Counted from the first letter of the stretch, positions 43,103-51,939 are shown. The stretch: 64,000 bases of DNA from Dactylosporangium sp040689395 (GCF_040689395.1 NZ_JBFAZX010000013.1:62001-126000), one strand, 5' to 3'. Numbers and translations: made by a program. Notes: generated by a model not told the origin, from the letters alone.

Positions 43103-44071
43103 ATGGTCGTTGCGCAGCGTTACGGCGAGGGACATCGGATCCTTCTGACCGGTGGTGCCGGATTCGTCGGTTCCCACCTCGCCGACGCCCTCATCGCCCG
43201 GGGGGCGCGCGTCGTCGTCGTCGACAACTTTCTCACCGGTAGTAAGGACAACGTCGCACACCTGCACGATCATCCGCGATTCACCCTCGTCGAGGCCGAC
43301 GTCACCGAGCCGCTGCCAGCGGTGGAGGCGCTCGCCGGGCGGTTCGACGCGATCATGCACTTCGCGTCGCCGGCCAGCCCGACGGACTTCGCGCACCTGC
43401 CGGTGGAGATCCTGCGGGTCGGCTCGCTCGCCACGCTGCAGCTGCTGGAGCGGGCCGTCGCCGACGGGGCGCGGTTCATCATGGCCTCCACCTCGGAGGC
43501 GTATGGTGACCCGCTGGTCCATCCGCAGCCGGAGTCCTACTGGGGCAACGTCAACCCGGTCGGTGTCCGCAGCGTCTACGACGAGGCGAAGCGCTTCTCG
43601 GAGGCGGCCGTCATGGGCTACCACCGCGGCCGCGGCGCCGACGTGGGCATCGTGCGGATCTTCAACACGTATGGCGAGCGCATGCGCCCCGACGACGGTC
43701 GCGCGATTCCGACCTTCATCTCGCAGGCGCTGCGGGGTGAGCCGATCACCGTGCACGGCACGGGCACCCAGACGCGCTCGATCTGCTACGTCTCCGACCT
43801 GGTCCGCGGGATCCTCCTGCTGCTCGACTCGACCGAGACCGGGCCGATCAACTGCGGCACCGAGCACGAGATGACCATGCTCGAGCTCGCCGAGTCGATC
43901 GTGCGGCTTTCCGACAGCACCTCCCGTGTGGCGCTGGTGGCGCGGACCGCGGACGACCCTGAGCGTCGCCGTCCCGACCTGAGTAAGGCGCGTGAGCTGC
44001 TCGGATACGAGCCGGTCGTCGGCCCGGAGGATGGCCTGGCCCGCACGGTCGGGTATTTCCGCGGCCGCTGA
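43103..44071 (+). CDS. NAD-dependent epimerase/dehydratase, UDP-glucuronate decarboxylase-like
   Basis: A 322-residue extended short-chain dehydrogenase acting on a nucleotide sugar. The NAD site is ILLTGGAGFVGSHLADAL, the catalytic serine region is MASTSEAYGDPLVHPQPESYWG, and the YxxxK pair is in SVYDEAKRFSEA. RIFNTYGERMRPDDGR and the C-terminal RRRPDLSKARELLGYEP are typical of the UXS group, which makes UDP-xylose from UDP-glucuronate. A dTDP-glucose dehydratase-type role is less likely. It lies just before two LCP glycopolymer ligase genes, consistent with envelope glycan supply. Confidence 0.85.
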   Translation: MVVAQRYGEGHRILLTGGAGFVGSHLADALIARGARVVVVDNFLTGSKDNVAHLHDHPRFTLVEADVTEPLPAVEALAGRFDAIMHFASPASPTDFAHLPVEILRVGSLATLQLLERAVADGARFIMASTSEAYGDPLVHPQPESYWGNVNPVGVRSVYDEAKRFSEAAVMGYHRGRGADVGIVRIFNTYGERMRPDDGRAIPTFISQALRGEPITVHGTGTQTRSICYVSDLVRGILLLLDSTETGPINCGTEHEMTMLELAESIVRLSDSTSRVALVARTADDPERRRPDLSKARELLGYEPVVGPEDGLARTVGYFRGR

Positions 44072-44129
44072 CTCTCCCGAGTTCGTGCCGCGCCTGCCGC
44101 GGTTGCGCGGTGCGGGGGCATCGGCTTCG

Positions 44130-44135
44130 TATGGT
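44130..44135 (+). promoter_or_regulatory. -10-like hexamer of first LCP gene
   Basis: TATGGT, six bases before the ATG at 44142, with no ribosome site. Confidence 0.45.
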
Positions 44136-44141
44136 GGTCTC

Positions 44142-45380
44142 ATGCCCACCACGCCCGCTTCACGCGGCCCGTCCTCGGGTCGGGCCGCAGTGCCCGGCGC
44201 GCCCGCATCGACGTCGGGCGCCCGCGTCTCCGCGGCCAACGCCCCGGCCGGTTCCGCCGTGCCCGGCGAGTACGGCCGGCCGGCCGGTGCTCCGCCGAAC
44301 CGGCCCGGGCGCACGCCCGGCAACGGCGGTGAGTACTCAGGCAGGAAGAAGATTCGCCCGCGCTGGGGCCGCATCGCCCTGGTCGCCGGCTGTGGGGTCC
44401 TCCTTCTCGCGCTCCTCGCCGGCCTCGGCGGCGTCATCTACTACAAGTACGTCGACTCCGGCCTCACCCGTGACGACCCGTTCTCGCAGATCACCGGTGG
44501 CCGGCCGCCCAAGATGGTGGACGGCACGCTCAACATCCTGCTGCTCGGCAGCGACTCCCGCGACCCCGACAACAAGGGCAAGGCGGGTGAGTGGCGCACC
44601 GACACGATGATCATGTTGCACATCCCGGCCGACCACAAGCACGCGTATCTGATCTCGTTGCCGCGCGACCTCTACGTGCACATCCCCAAGAGCAAGACGA
44701 CGCAGTACGGCAACACCAACGCCAAGCTCAACGCGTCGTTCTCGTGGGGCGGCACGCCGCTGACCGTGCAGACGATCGAGGAGTACACCAAGGTCCGCAT
44801 GGACCACGTCCTGCTCATCGACTTCGGCGGGTTCAAGCAGGTGATCGACGCGCTCGGCGGCATCGACATGAACATCGAGAAGGACATCACCTCGATCCAC
44901 CCGCCGAAGCGGCAGTTCAAGAAGGGCATGAACCACCTCAACGGCGACGAGGCGCTGGACTACGCGCGGCAGCGCTACCAGTTCCCAGACAGCGACTTCG
45001 CCCGCATGCGGCACCAGCAGGAGATGATGAAGGCCATCCTGGACAAGGCCGTCAGCTCGGGCACGGTGTCCAACCCGGCGAAGCTCAACGGGTTTCTCAA
45101 GGCGGTCACCAAGGCGATCACCGTGGACAAGGACTTCTCGCTCGCCGACATGGCGCTGCAGTTCCGCAACCTGCGCAGCGACGACCTCACCTTCCTGGTG
45201 AGCCCGAACGACGGCAGCAAGATGGTCGGCGGCGAGGACGTCGTGGTGCCGAACAACGAGAAGGCCGCCGCGCTGTACGACGCTGTGCGCAATGACAAGA
45301 TGGCCGATTGGGCGGCGCCGGCCGGCGGCCCGAAGCCGTCCACGGCGCCGTCGGCGAAGGCTAGTACCAAGACGAAGTGA
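44142..45380 (+). CDS. LytR-CpsA-Psr (LCP) family glycopolymer ligase
   Basis: A 412-residue membrane-anchored enzyme of the family that attaches undecaprenyl-linked glycopolymers to peptidoglycan. A disordered cytosolic arm of about 75 residues precedes one membrane helix (IALVAGCGVLLLALLAGLGG). The LCP domain begins LNILLLGSDSRD and has RTDTMIMLHIPADHKHAYLI, LPRDLYVHIP, the basic/acidic site NAKLNASFSWGG and DYARQRYQFPDSDFARMRHQ with the pyrophosphate-binding Arg residues. The C-terminus is a Pro/Ala/Lys-rich tail. It lies beside a second LCP gene of different sequence. Confidence 0.93.
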   Translation: MPTTPASRGPSSGRAAVPGAPASTSGARVSAANAPAGSAVPGEYGRPAGAPPNRPGRTPGNGGEYSGRKKIRPRWGRIALVAGCGVLLLALLAGLGGVIYYKYVDSGLTRDDPFSQITGGRPPKMVDGTLNILLLGSDSRDPDNKGKAGEWRTDTMIMLHIPADHKHAYLISLPRDLYVHIPKSKTTQYGNTNAKLNASFSWGGTPLTVQTIEEYTKVRMDHVLLIDFGGFKQVIDALGGIDMNIEKDITSIHPPKRQFKKGMNHLNGDEALDYARQRYQFPDSDFARMRHQQEMMKAILDKAVSSGTVSNPAKLNGFLKAVTKAITVDKDFSLADMALQFRNLRSDDLTFLVSPNDGSKMVGGEDVVVPNNEKAAALYDAVRNDKMADWAAPAGGPKPSTAPSAKASTKTK

Positions 45381-45395
45381 GAAAACGGGCAAGCC

Positions 45396-45431
45396 CGGGC
45401 ATGTCGGCCCCCAGGCGGGGTTGCATGCCCG
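45396..45431 (+). terminator. Hairpin after first LCP gene
   Basis: Outer arms CGGGCATG (45396-45403) and CATGCCCG (45424-45431) with an inner CCCC/GGGG stem, 15 bp after the stop. No T-tract. Confidence 0.6.
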
Positions 45432-45462
45432 AGCTGTCGCATAGATCTCATTGCCGAAACCG

Positions 45463-45496
45463 GCCGTCAACGAGTAAAAATCGCGTGTTTGACGGC
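45463..45496. promoter_or_regulatory. GCCGTCAA-N18-TTGACGGC inverted repeat upstream of second LCP gene
   Basis: Perfect 8-bp arms flank an 18-base spacer with an AAAAA run. It lies 107 bp ahead of the second LCP start and could be an operator for a dimeric regulator. No -10 hexamer pairs with the TTGACG. Confidence 0.4.
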
Positions 45497-45603
45497 TCTC
45501 CGGAGGATCGCGCGCCGAGCTTGCGGCGGGCAGACTTGTCGCCGCGAACGTAGACTCGGATGAATTCTCGCCTGACGCGCGGGTGGGCGGTTCGGGGGCA
45601 GTG

Positions 45604-46800
45604 ATGCAGCAGGAGTTCGACGGTAACGCCGAAGGCTCCACCGTAGGCCACAACGGTCCGGAAGGTCCCAAAATCTCTGGATCTGGCGTGGCGCAGGCCG
45701 GCAAGCCGGGCGGGTCGAAGAAGGTCAGGCTCCCCGGGCACGATCCCATCTGGGCGCGGCTGCTCATCGTTGTCGGCGTCGCGATCGTGCTGATCTCCGG
45801 CACCGCGGTCACCGGCGTCAGGGTCCTCAGCCAGCGCTATACGGCGAGCGTCAACCAGCGCTCGCTGCTCGGCGAGAACTCGCGCGCGGGCGACCCCGAC
45901 GAGACGCGGCACAGCGACGTCGAAGGGCCGCTCAACTTCCTGCTCATCGGCTCCGACCTGCGCGCGCTCGACCCAGAGGACGGTCAGCGCTCCGACTCGA
46001 TCATCATCCTGCACATCCCGGCCACGATGGACCGCGCCTATCTGCTGTCCATCCCGCGCGACCTGCGGGTGCGGATCCCCGAGTTCCCGCCGACGAGCTT
46101 CCGGGGCGTGTCGCACGAGAAGATCAACGGCGCGTTCCAGTACGGTGGGGGCGGCGAGGGCGGCGTCCAGCTGCTCTCGGAGACGCTGCACAACCTGCTC
46201 GGCATCCGGTTCGACGGCGCCGCGATCGTCAACTTCGACGGCTTCAAGGCCGCGGTCGACCTGCTCGGCGGCGTCGACATGTGCATCGACCAGAAGGTCA
46301 CCTCGATCCACGTCGGCTGGGACGACAAGGGCAACTACCTCTCGCCCGCCGACGGCGGCCACCCGGCCGTCTACGAGCCCGGCTGCCACCACCTCGAGCC
46401 GTTTCAGGCGCTCGACCTCGTCCGGCAGCGCAAGAGCCTCCCCAACGGCGACTACGACCGGCAGAAGAACCAGCAGCGGTTCATCCGGGCGATGCTCACC
46501 AAGGCCAAGGAGAAGGGGCTCACCACCAACCCGGTGGCGGCGGACCGGTTCATCCGGGCGATCGGCCAAGCGCTCACCGTCGACACCAACGGCGTGTCGC
46601 TGGCCGACCTGATGTTCGCGCTGCGCAACGTGCGCCCCGACAATCTGATCGGTCTGCAGCTGCCCTCCGAGCCGCAGGACATCAGCGGCATCTCCTACGT
46701 GATCGCGTCGCCCGAGGCTGAGGCGCTCTACACGGCGCTGCGGGGAGACCTGCTGGACTCGTGGGCGGTCGAGAACCCCACGTGGGTCAACCACATGTAG
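45604..46800 (+). CDS. LytR-CpsA-Psr (LCP) family glycopolymer ligase, second copy
   Basis: A 398-residue LCP protein. A cytosolic arm is followed by one helix at about 50-70 (LLIVVGVAIVLISGTAVTGV). The LCP domain has LNFLLIGSDLRALD, RSDSIIILHIPATMDRAYLL, IPRDLRVRIPE, KINGAFQYGGGGEGG and DLVRQRKSLPNGDYDRQKNQ. Two Cys (VDMCIDQK and EPGCHH) could form a disulfide outside the cell. It shares only family-level similarity with the copy at 44142, so they are not recent duplicates and may attach different polymers. The ATG at 45604 and a GTG one codon earlier are equally possible. Confidence 0.93.
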   Translation: MQQEFDGNAEGSTVGHNGPEGPKISGSGVAQAGKPGGSKKVRLPGHDPIWARLLIVVGVAIVLISGTAVTGVRVLSQRYTASVNQRSLLGENSRAGDPDETRHSDVEGPLNFLLIGSDLRALDPEDGQRSDSIIILHIPATMDRAYLLSIPRDLRVRIPEFPPTSFRGVSHEKINGAFQYGGGGEGGVQLLSETLHNLLGIRFDGAAIVNFDGFKAAVDLLGGVDMCIDQKVTSIHVGWDDKGNYLSPADGGHPAVYEPGCHHLEPFQALDLVRQRKSLPNGDYDRQKNQQRFIRAMLTKAKEKGLTTNPVAADRFIRAIGQALTVDTNGVSLADLMFALRNVRPDNLIGLQLPSEPQDISGISYVIASPEAEALYTALRGDLLDSWAVENPTWVNHM

Positions 46801-46815
46801 CCAGGCGGCCGCAGG

Positions 46816-46821
46816 TAGCCT
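46816..46821 (+). promoter_or_regulatory. -10-like hexamer of rhodanese gene
   Basis: TAGCCT, six bases before the GTG at 46828, no ribosome site. Confidence 0.45.
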
Positions 46822-46827
46822 GATCCG

Positions 46828-47166
46828 GTGTTCAGAGGACCTTCCATCCCGACCACCACGGTCGGGGACGTAGCCAACGACGCCTTCATCCTTGACGTGC
46901 GCGAGGACGACGAGTGGGTCGCCGGCCATGCGCCGGACGCCCTGCATGTGCCGATGATGCAGATCCCGGCGCGGGTCGAGGACATCCCCGAAGATCGCGA
47001 CGTCGTCGTGGTCTGCCGGGTCGGCGGCCGCTCCGCGCAGGTCGTCGCGTTCCTGCGGCAGAACGGGCGGGATCGCGCGATCAACCTTGACGGCGGGATG
47101 CAGAGCTGGGCGGCTTCCGGCCGGCCGATGGTGAGCGAGGACGGCGGTGCTCCCCGGGTCGTCTGA
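46828..47166 (+). CDS. Single-domain rhodanese-like sulfurtransferase
   Basis: A 112-residue rhodanese. The start of the domain is FILDVREDDEWVAGHAPDALH and the active-site loop is VCRVGGRSAQ with Cys63, which carries a persulfide during sulfur transfer. The end reads INLDGGMQSWAASGRP. It is soluble and cytosolic, with a general role in sulfur relay or detoxification. The substrate is unknown. Its last 20 bases overlap the next gene. Confidence 0.92.
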   Translation: MFRGPSIPTTTVGDVANDAFILDVREDDEWVAGHAPDALHVPMMQIPARVEDIPEDRDVVVVCRVGGRSAQVVAFLRQNGRDRAINLDGGMQSWAASGRPMVSEDGGAPRVV

Positions 47167-48013
47167 GCAGCCGTCCGAACACCGGCGGCCGCTGGTCTTC
47201 GCGCACCGGGGCTCGTCGCGCCGGCACGCCGAGCACACCCTCGACGCATACCTCCTCGCCATCGAGGAGGGCGCCGACGGGCTCGAATGCGACGTCCGGC
47301 TCACCCGCGACGGCCACCTGGTGTGCCTGCACGACTCGCGCATCGACCGCACCAGCGACGGGCGCGGCCGGGTCAGCACGCAGACGCTGGCGGAGCTGGA
47401 CCGCTTCGACTTCGCCTCCTGGCGGTCCGACCTGCCCGACTCGCCCGACGACCTCATCGTGGACCGCAACCAGGTCGACGACCACTGGCGCGGCAAGGTC
47501 CTGACGCTCGACCGGCTGCTCGGCGTGGCGACCGACGCCGGCCGCCCGATGCGCCTGCTCATCGAGACCAAGCACCCGGTCCGCTACGGCGGCGCGGTGG
47601 AGATGGAACTGCTCAGGCTCCTGCGCCGGTACGGCCTCGACCTGCCACACCCGGACCGCCCCCTGCAGGTGAGCGTGATGTCGTTCTCGTCGACGGCGGT
47701 CCGGCGGGTGCGTCAGCAGGCGCCCGGACTGCCGACGGTCATGCTCATCGACGTGTGGTCGGTGCCCAGCCGCATCGGCTGGCTTCCGCCCGGCAGCACG
47801 ATCGGAGGGCCCGGCGTGCAGTTGCTGCGCGCGTCCCCGGAACTGGTGGAGCGCCTGCATCGACGGGGATATCCGGTGTACGTCTGGACGGTCAACGAGC
47901 CGGACGAGGTCGACCTGGCGGTCAAGCTGCGGGTCGACGGCATCATCTCGGACCGCCCGGCGTATGTGATCGAGCGCCTCCGCGACATGGGCCTGCGCGA
48001 TGAACATGCGTGA
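47147..48013 (+). CDS. Glycerophosphodiester phosphodiesterase
   Basis: A 288-residue TIM-barrel enzyme that splits glycerophosphodiesters from phospholipids into glycerol 3-phosphate and an alcohol. The active site appears in FAHRGSSRRHAEHTLDAY and EEGADGLECDVRLTRDGHLVCLHD, which hold the metal-binding Glu and Asp and both catalytic His residues. IETKHPVRYGG supplies another acidic ligand, and VYVWTVNEPDEV and DGIISDRPAYV complete the barrel. It has no signal peptide, so it acts in the cytosol. It begins inside the rhodanese gene. Confidence 0.94.
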   Translation: MLPGSSEQPSEHRRPLVFAHRGSSRRHAEHTLDAYLLAIEEGADGLECDVRLTRDGHLVCLHDSRIDRTSDGRGRVSTQTLAELDRFDFASWRSDLPDSPDDLIVDRNQVDDHWRGKVLTLDRLLGVATDAGRPMRLLIETKHPVRYGGAVEMELLRLLRRYGLDLPHPDRPLQVSVMSFSSTAVRRVRQQAPGLPTVMLIDVWSVPSRIGWLPPGSTIGGPGVQLLRASPELVERLHRRGYPVYVWTVNEPDEVDLAVKLRVDGIISDRPAYVIERLRDMGLRDEHA

Positions 48014-48110
48014 ATCCCTGGTCACGGACACTGTGTGCGACTGAATCAAGCCTCGACAACTTTTCGTGGACAACCTTTCAAAGCGCCGCCCGGCGGGGGA
48101 GACTCGCACC

Positions 48111-49586
48111 ATGGTCGATGCTGGTCCGCTGATCTTCGGCGGTCTCGCCGAGGTGGCCGAGGAGCTCAATTCCGGCGGCGGCGGCCTCACCAGCCTGCAG
48201 CGCTCGGTCGAGGTGGCCGCCGTGGCCACCGGGGCGACGGGCGCGGCATTCATCGAGTACGCGCAGGACAGCGGCCGGGTCGTGGCGGTCGCCGGCGACC
48301 TGGACTGGTCGCTCGGCCGGCCCATCGACCTCATCCACCCCGCCGTGCGGGGGCTGATGCGGTTCGGCTCAAGGGTCCGCGAGTTCCCGAGCAGTCTCAT
48401 CGGCACCTCGGGCGGGCAGCAGCTCGACAGCCGCGGCCTGCACCGCATCATGGCCGCCGAGGTGACCGCCAACGGCATCGGCGTCGGCGTGCTCGTGGTC
48501 AGCTACACCGACGCCGAGGGCGCCGCCGACGAGCAGCAGCGCGCCGCGCTGAGCTTCCTGGCGTCGTTCGTGGCGCTGCAGTACGGGCTGGGCCGGGGCC
48601 TGCCCGTCTACAGCGACGGCAAGGCAGTGGGGCTGGCCGCCGAGCCGTTCGCGCTGCTGGATGCCGAGCGCCGGGTGCGCTCCTGGAACCCGCCGGCCGC
48701 GCTGCTGACCGCTCGTCCGGCGGAGGCCGCGATCGGCGAGCCGTGGCCCTTCCCGCTGCCCACCGGCGACGAGACGGTTGAGCACCGGATTGCCTCCGGC
48801 ACCTGGATCGAGATCCGCGCCGCTGCCATGCCGGCCTCCAGCGACCTCGCCGTCTCCTTCCGCGCCCGCCCGCAGCAGCCGCCGGACGGCCGCGACCTGT
48901 TCATCGCGCTCACCGGCCACGAGCTGCGCACGCCGATCACGGTGATCCGGGGCTACGCCGACACGCTCGTCGATCACTGGGAGTCTCTGACCGAGGACGG
49001 GCGCCGCGCGGCGATCAACGTGGTCGGGCAGCGCGCTCGGGAGCTGAGCCGCCTGGTCGATCGGCTGCTCAACGCGGTCGGCGACGACGGCCCGACGGTG
49101 GAGTCCACCACCCTGCTGCCGTTCGACCTGGTCGAGTCGCTCAACACCGCGGTCGACGAGCTCAACACCGAGCAGCGCCGGTCGCTGAGCGTGTCGCTGC
49201 CGCCCACGCTGCCGAAGACGTGGGGCGACCGGGCGAGCCTGGCGACGGTGCTGGCGGAATTAGTGACCAACGCGGGTAAATACTCCCCGAAGTGGGTACA
49301 GGTCGACCTGACGGCCGGGGCCGACCCGCAGACCGTCTGGTTCCGGGTCTCGGATCGGGGTGTCGGGATTCGGCCAGAGCACGTCGAGCGGGCGTTCGAC
49401 CGGTTCTGGCAGCTCGAGACCAGCGATCAGCGCACCGGCGGGGGAGTCGGCCTGGGTCTGTATCTGGTGCGCAGGATCGTTGAGCGTCAACATGGATGGG
49501 TATCATTGCGACCACGTCGAGGGGGAGGCACCGTCGCCGAGGTGCGACTGCCCCGAGCTGACGCCGAGGGCCCCGGGGAGGCTTGA
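48111..49586 (+). CDS. Soluble sensor histidine kinase with GAF-like N-terminus
   Basis: A 491-residue kinase without membrane helices. The first ~160 residues form a GAF-like domain (GLTSLQRSVEVAAVATGATG onward), a PAS-like segment follows (EPFALLDAERRVRSWNPPAA), then the HisKA site ALTGHELRTPI with His270, and an ATPase domain with ELVTNAGKYSPKW, VSDRGVGIRPEHVERAFDRF and GGVGLGLYLV. It senses an intracellular signal. No response regulator is adjacent, but a small ATPase gene follows at once. The ATG at 48111 has GGGGAGA upstream. A GTG at 48066 has no support. Confidence 0.9.
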   Translation: MVDAGPLIFGGLAEVAEELNSGGGGLTSLQRSVEVAAVATGATGAAFIEYAQDSGRVVAVAGDLDWSLGRPIDLIHPAVRGLMRFGSRVREFPSSLIGTSGGQQLDSRGLHRIMAAEVTANGIGVGVLVVSYTDAEGAADEQQRAALSFLASFVALQYGLGRGLPVYSDGKAVGLAAEPFALLDAERRVRSWNPPAALLTARPAEAAIGEPWPFPLPTGDETVEHRIASGTWIEIRAAAMPASSDLAVSFRARPQQPPDGRDLFIALTGHELRTPITVIRGYADTLVDHWESLTEDGRRAAINVVGQRARELSRLVDRLLNAVGDDGPTVESTTLLPFDLVESLNTAVDELNTEQRRSLSVSLPPTLPKTWGDRASLATVLAELVTNAGKYSPKWVQVDLTAGADPQTVWFRVSDRGVGIRPEHVERAFDRFWQLETSDQRTGGGVGLGLYLVRRIVERQHGWVSLRPRRGGGTVAEVRLPRADAEGPGEA

Positions 49587-49590
49587 GAGC

Positions 49591-49992
49591 GTGTCCACAA
49601 CCGTCGCGGAACCGCGCGCCTGGTGCGTCGTGGTGCCCCACCACCCACGGGGCGCACATGTCGCCCGGCACCGGCTCGCGGACGAGCTCGACGCCCTGAT
49701 CTCGGCCGACCGCCTCGACGACGCGATCGCGATCGCCGCGGAGCTGGTCGGCAACGCCGTGCGCCACGCCGCCCCCCTGCCGGGCGGCGTGATCCGCGTG
49801 GCCTGGCGCCTGCTACCCGACGACACGCTGGAGATCCGCGTGACGGACGGCGGCTCCTCGGCAGGCCCGCAGCTGCGGGTGGCCGGCCCCGACGCGTTGG
49901 ACGGCCGCGGCCTGACGATCGTGGCGGCGCTGTCCACGGGCTGGGGCGTCGAGCGCGATGGCCTGGGCCAGTGCGTCTGGGCGACTCTCTGA
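49591..49992 (+). CDS. Small ATP-binding protein, anti-sigma-factor kinase-like
   Basis: A 133-residue HATPase domain of the RsbW/SpoIIAB type, common in actinobacteria. The N-box is IAAELVGNAVRHAAP, followed by RVTDGGSSAGPQ and the G-box DGRGLTIVAALSTGWGVERD. There is no His-phosphoacceptor domain. It begins four bases after the stop of the sensor kinase, which suggests co-translation. It may act as a serine kinase on an anti-sigma antagonist, but no such gene is next to it. Confidence 0.85.
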   Translation: MSTTVAEPRAWCVVVPHHPRGAHVARHRLADELDALISADRLDDAIAIAAELVGNAVRHAAPLPGGVIRVAWRLLPDDTLEIRVTDGGSSAGPQLRVAGPDALDGRGLTIVAALSTGWGVERDGLGQCVWATL

Positions 49993-50093
49993 TCCAGTGA
50001 GGTTCATCGGATATATCCGCAATGATGGGACCGGGGTGGGTGAGTGACGCGCCCGGCGTCGGCGGTCCGCGCACGTGGCAGAACGTGAACGCC

Positions 50094-50099
50094 TAGGCT
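50094..50099 (+). promoter_or_regulatory. -10-like hexamer of DUF5926 gene
   Basis: TAGGCT, eight bases before the GTG at 50108, no ribosome site. Confidence 0.45.
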
Positions 50100-50107
50100 G
50101 GATCGCC

Positions 50108-50995
50108 GTGAGCAAGCGTGCGAAGACCCCCCGTGGCCGCGCCACCAGCGGCGAGAAGCGCGAGAAGATCCAGGACGTGTACGTGGGCCGGCCGTTCGAG
50201 GGCCTGGCCAGCGAGCCGGAATGGATCGCCCTGCGGGAACTGGTGCCGGCCGCCTCGGCACCCCTGAAGCTGGCGCCCGCGTTCGCCGAGAAGTACGGCG
50301 ACCGGCCGGTGACTCTCGCGACCGTCCTGCCGATGGCCTGGCCCGCCATGACCAAGCCCGACGGCCGCGTCATGATCGGCCTGCAGCGGCACGTGCAGTC
50401 CGGCGACGTGTCCCGCGACCTCGCCGTGGCCCTCCAGTGCGCGCTGGAGACCCCGCCCGGCCAGACCGTCGACATCCCCGCCCTGCCCGGCCTCGGCGAC
50501 CGTCTCCAGGATGTCATCGAGAACACCCCGCTCGACATCACGGTGCACACCGGGTTCGAGTTCTGGCTCGACGACAACGCCACCGACGACCCCAACGTGC
50601 GCGCGTCGCTGGAGCGGGCCAACGCCAGCATCTTCCCGACCGTGAAGCTGGCCGCCGTACCGGCAACGTACTGGTGCCGGGTGACCGACCGCTCCCACGT
50701 GCGCCTGGTGCTCGGCGACGACGAGGACCGCGCGCTCGACGCGCTGTCGCGCCTGTCGGCCGGCGGCGGGCTGCTGCTCGGCGACAACACCAAGTTCGCC
50801 GGGATGTTCCGCGCCCACGGGCTGCTGGCGCCGGTCTGGGACCTGCCGCTGGAGGTCGAGGCCGAGCACTGGGAGGCGCCGGTGGCCGAGTTCGCCGAGC
50901 GGTACCAGGAGGCACTGGCCGTCACCGAGCCCCTCACCGCATCGGAGCGCCGCAGCAAGCAGGGCCTGATCGGGCGGCTACAGCCACTGCGGTAG
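50108..50995 (+). CDS. DUF5926 family protein
   Basis: A 295-residue soluble protein that begins with a basic SKRAKTPRGRATSGEKREKI arm, then REPF-type DVYVGRPFEGLASEPEW, and later TYWCRVTDRSHVRLVLGDDE. These match the actinobacterial DUF5926 family, for which no activity is established. There are no catalytic motifs that I recognise and no signal peptide. It stands alone between the ATPase gene and the NERD gene. The start is supported by the motif and by the promoter hexamer. Confidence 0.78.
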   Translation: MSKRAKTPRGRATSGEKREKIQDVYVGRPFEGLASEPEWIALRELVPAASAPLKLAPAFAEKYGDRPVTLATVLPMAWPAMTKPDGRVMIGLQRHVQSGDVSRDLAVALQCALETPPGQTVDIPALPGLGDRLQDVIENTPLDITVHTGFEFWLDDNATDDPNVRASLERANASIFPTVKLAAVPATYWCRVTDRSHVRLVLGDDEDRALDALSRLSAGGGLLLGDNTKFAGMFRAHGLLAPVWDLPLEVEAEHWEAPVAEFAERYQEALAVTEPLTASERRSKQGLIGRLQPLR

Positions 50996-51093
50996 CAACC
51001 CTGGGAGCGCCGGCTCGGGGCAGACATGCACCACGGTCCGCCCCGGCCCGGCCCCCTGTTGCACGGCGTCGGAGGCCGTTCGGTTGGCACTAT

Positions 51094-51167
51094 GTGAAAT
51101 TCATGCGGCGTCGTGAATGTGGCATTCATCCACTTCATTCCATGTCATTCCGGCCTCCTGTCATTCC
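51094..51167. promoter_or_regulatory. Cluster of TGAAT/ATTCA-type motifs upstream of the NERD gene
   Basis: In 74 bp there are the palindrome TGAAATTCA, the inverted repeat TGAATG-TGG-CATTCA (51114-51128) and three direct copies of TCATTCC at 51135, 51145 and 51161. The first two copies are 10 bp apart. No gene lies in 50996-51237, so this may be a multi-site operator. Confidence 0.45.
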
Positions 51168-51237
51168 TAGTGTGCGCCCGCTCACGTACGGTGTTGGGAC
51201 ACACGCAACCGAAGCGGCGACATCGGAGGTGTGCGAG

Positions 51238-51939
51238 ATGGCCGACGTCTTGTACCGCGGTCAAGATTCGCAGTCCGAAGGGTACGAGCAGCGCGTCATC
51301 GTCGACGCCGGCCGGACGACCCCCATCGACTGGGTTCGTGCTCGAAGGGCGGAGCGCGAAACGCGCCGGGAGGAAGCGGCACACAGCCGGCTGTACCGTC
51401 GCATAGGCACCCTCATCGGCAACCTCGGCGACGGGTGGCACGTGCTGGACCTGCGCGAGCTCGGTGGTGTGGAACGCACCGGCTTTCTCGCGGTGGGGCC
51501 CGGCGGTGTCTTCGCCGTGACGGTCAAGGGTCACGGCCGCAGCCGCGTGTCCTTCGCGGGTGACGTCGTCCAGATCGACGGCAAGCGCCCGCGCTATGTC
51601 GAGGAGGCCCGCCGCGAGGCCCGAGCCGCCTCGGAGGCGCTGTCGCGCAGCGCCGGCGTCTCGATCCCGGTGATGCCGGTCCTCGCGTTCGCCGGAAGCG
51701 GAAAGATCAGTTTTTACGGCCTGCCCAAGGGCTGCCTGGTCACCGCGTACCCCGAGCTGCCCCGGGTGCTCAACGCCCGCGGCCACCGGCTCGCCGCGGA
51801 GACGGTCGACAAGGTGTTTGAGCTGGCCACGCACCCTGGGACCTGGTATCCGCCGGAGTACGACGACCTCGCCGAGGAGTACCGCTGGTACCGCGACGGG
51901 GAGCGGGTGGGCACTGACAAGCGGGGTAACGCGGAGTAG
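51238..51939 (+). CDS. NERD-like (nuclease-related) domain protein
   Basis: A 233-residue soluble protein. The central region LIGNLGDGWHVLDLRELGGV and HTGFL-type ERTGFLAVGPGGVFAVTVKGHGR resemble the NERD domain, a restriction-endonuclease-like fold, where the Asp and Lys positions would be catalytic. Here the usual ExK pair appears as VTVKGHG, so activity is possible but not certain. The C-terminal part ends in a charged EEYRWYRDGERVG. The ATG at 51238 follows GGAGG. The operator-like cluster upstream suggests regulation. Confidence 0.7.
   Translation: MADVLYRGQDSQSEGYEQRVIVDAGRTTPIDWVRARRAERETRREEAAHSRLYRRIGTLIGNLGDGWHVLDLRELGGVERTGFLAVGPGGVFAVTVKGHGRSRVSFAGDVVQIDGKRPRYVEEARREARAASEALSRSAGVSIPVMPVLAFAGSGKISFYGLPKGCLVTAYPELPRVLNARGHRLAAETVDKVFELATHPGTWYPPEYDDLAEEYRWYRDGERVGTDKRGNAE

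Noticed and set aside
45489..45520. TTGACG as a -35 box for the second LCP gene.
   Set aside because: No acceptable -10 hexamer lies 16-19 bases downstream.
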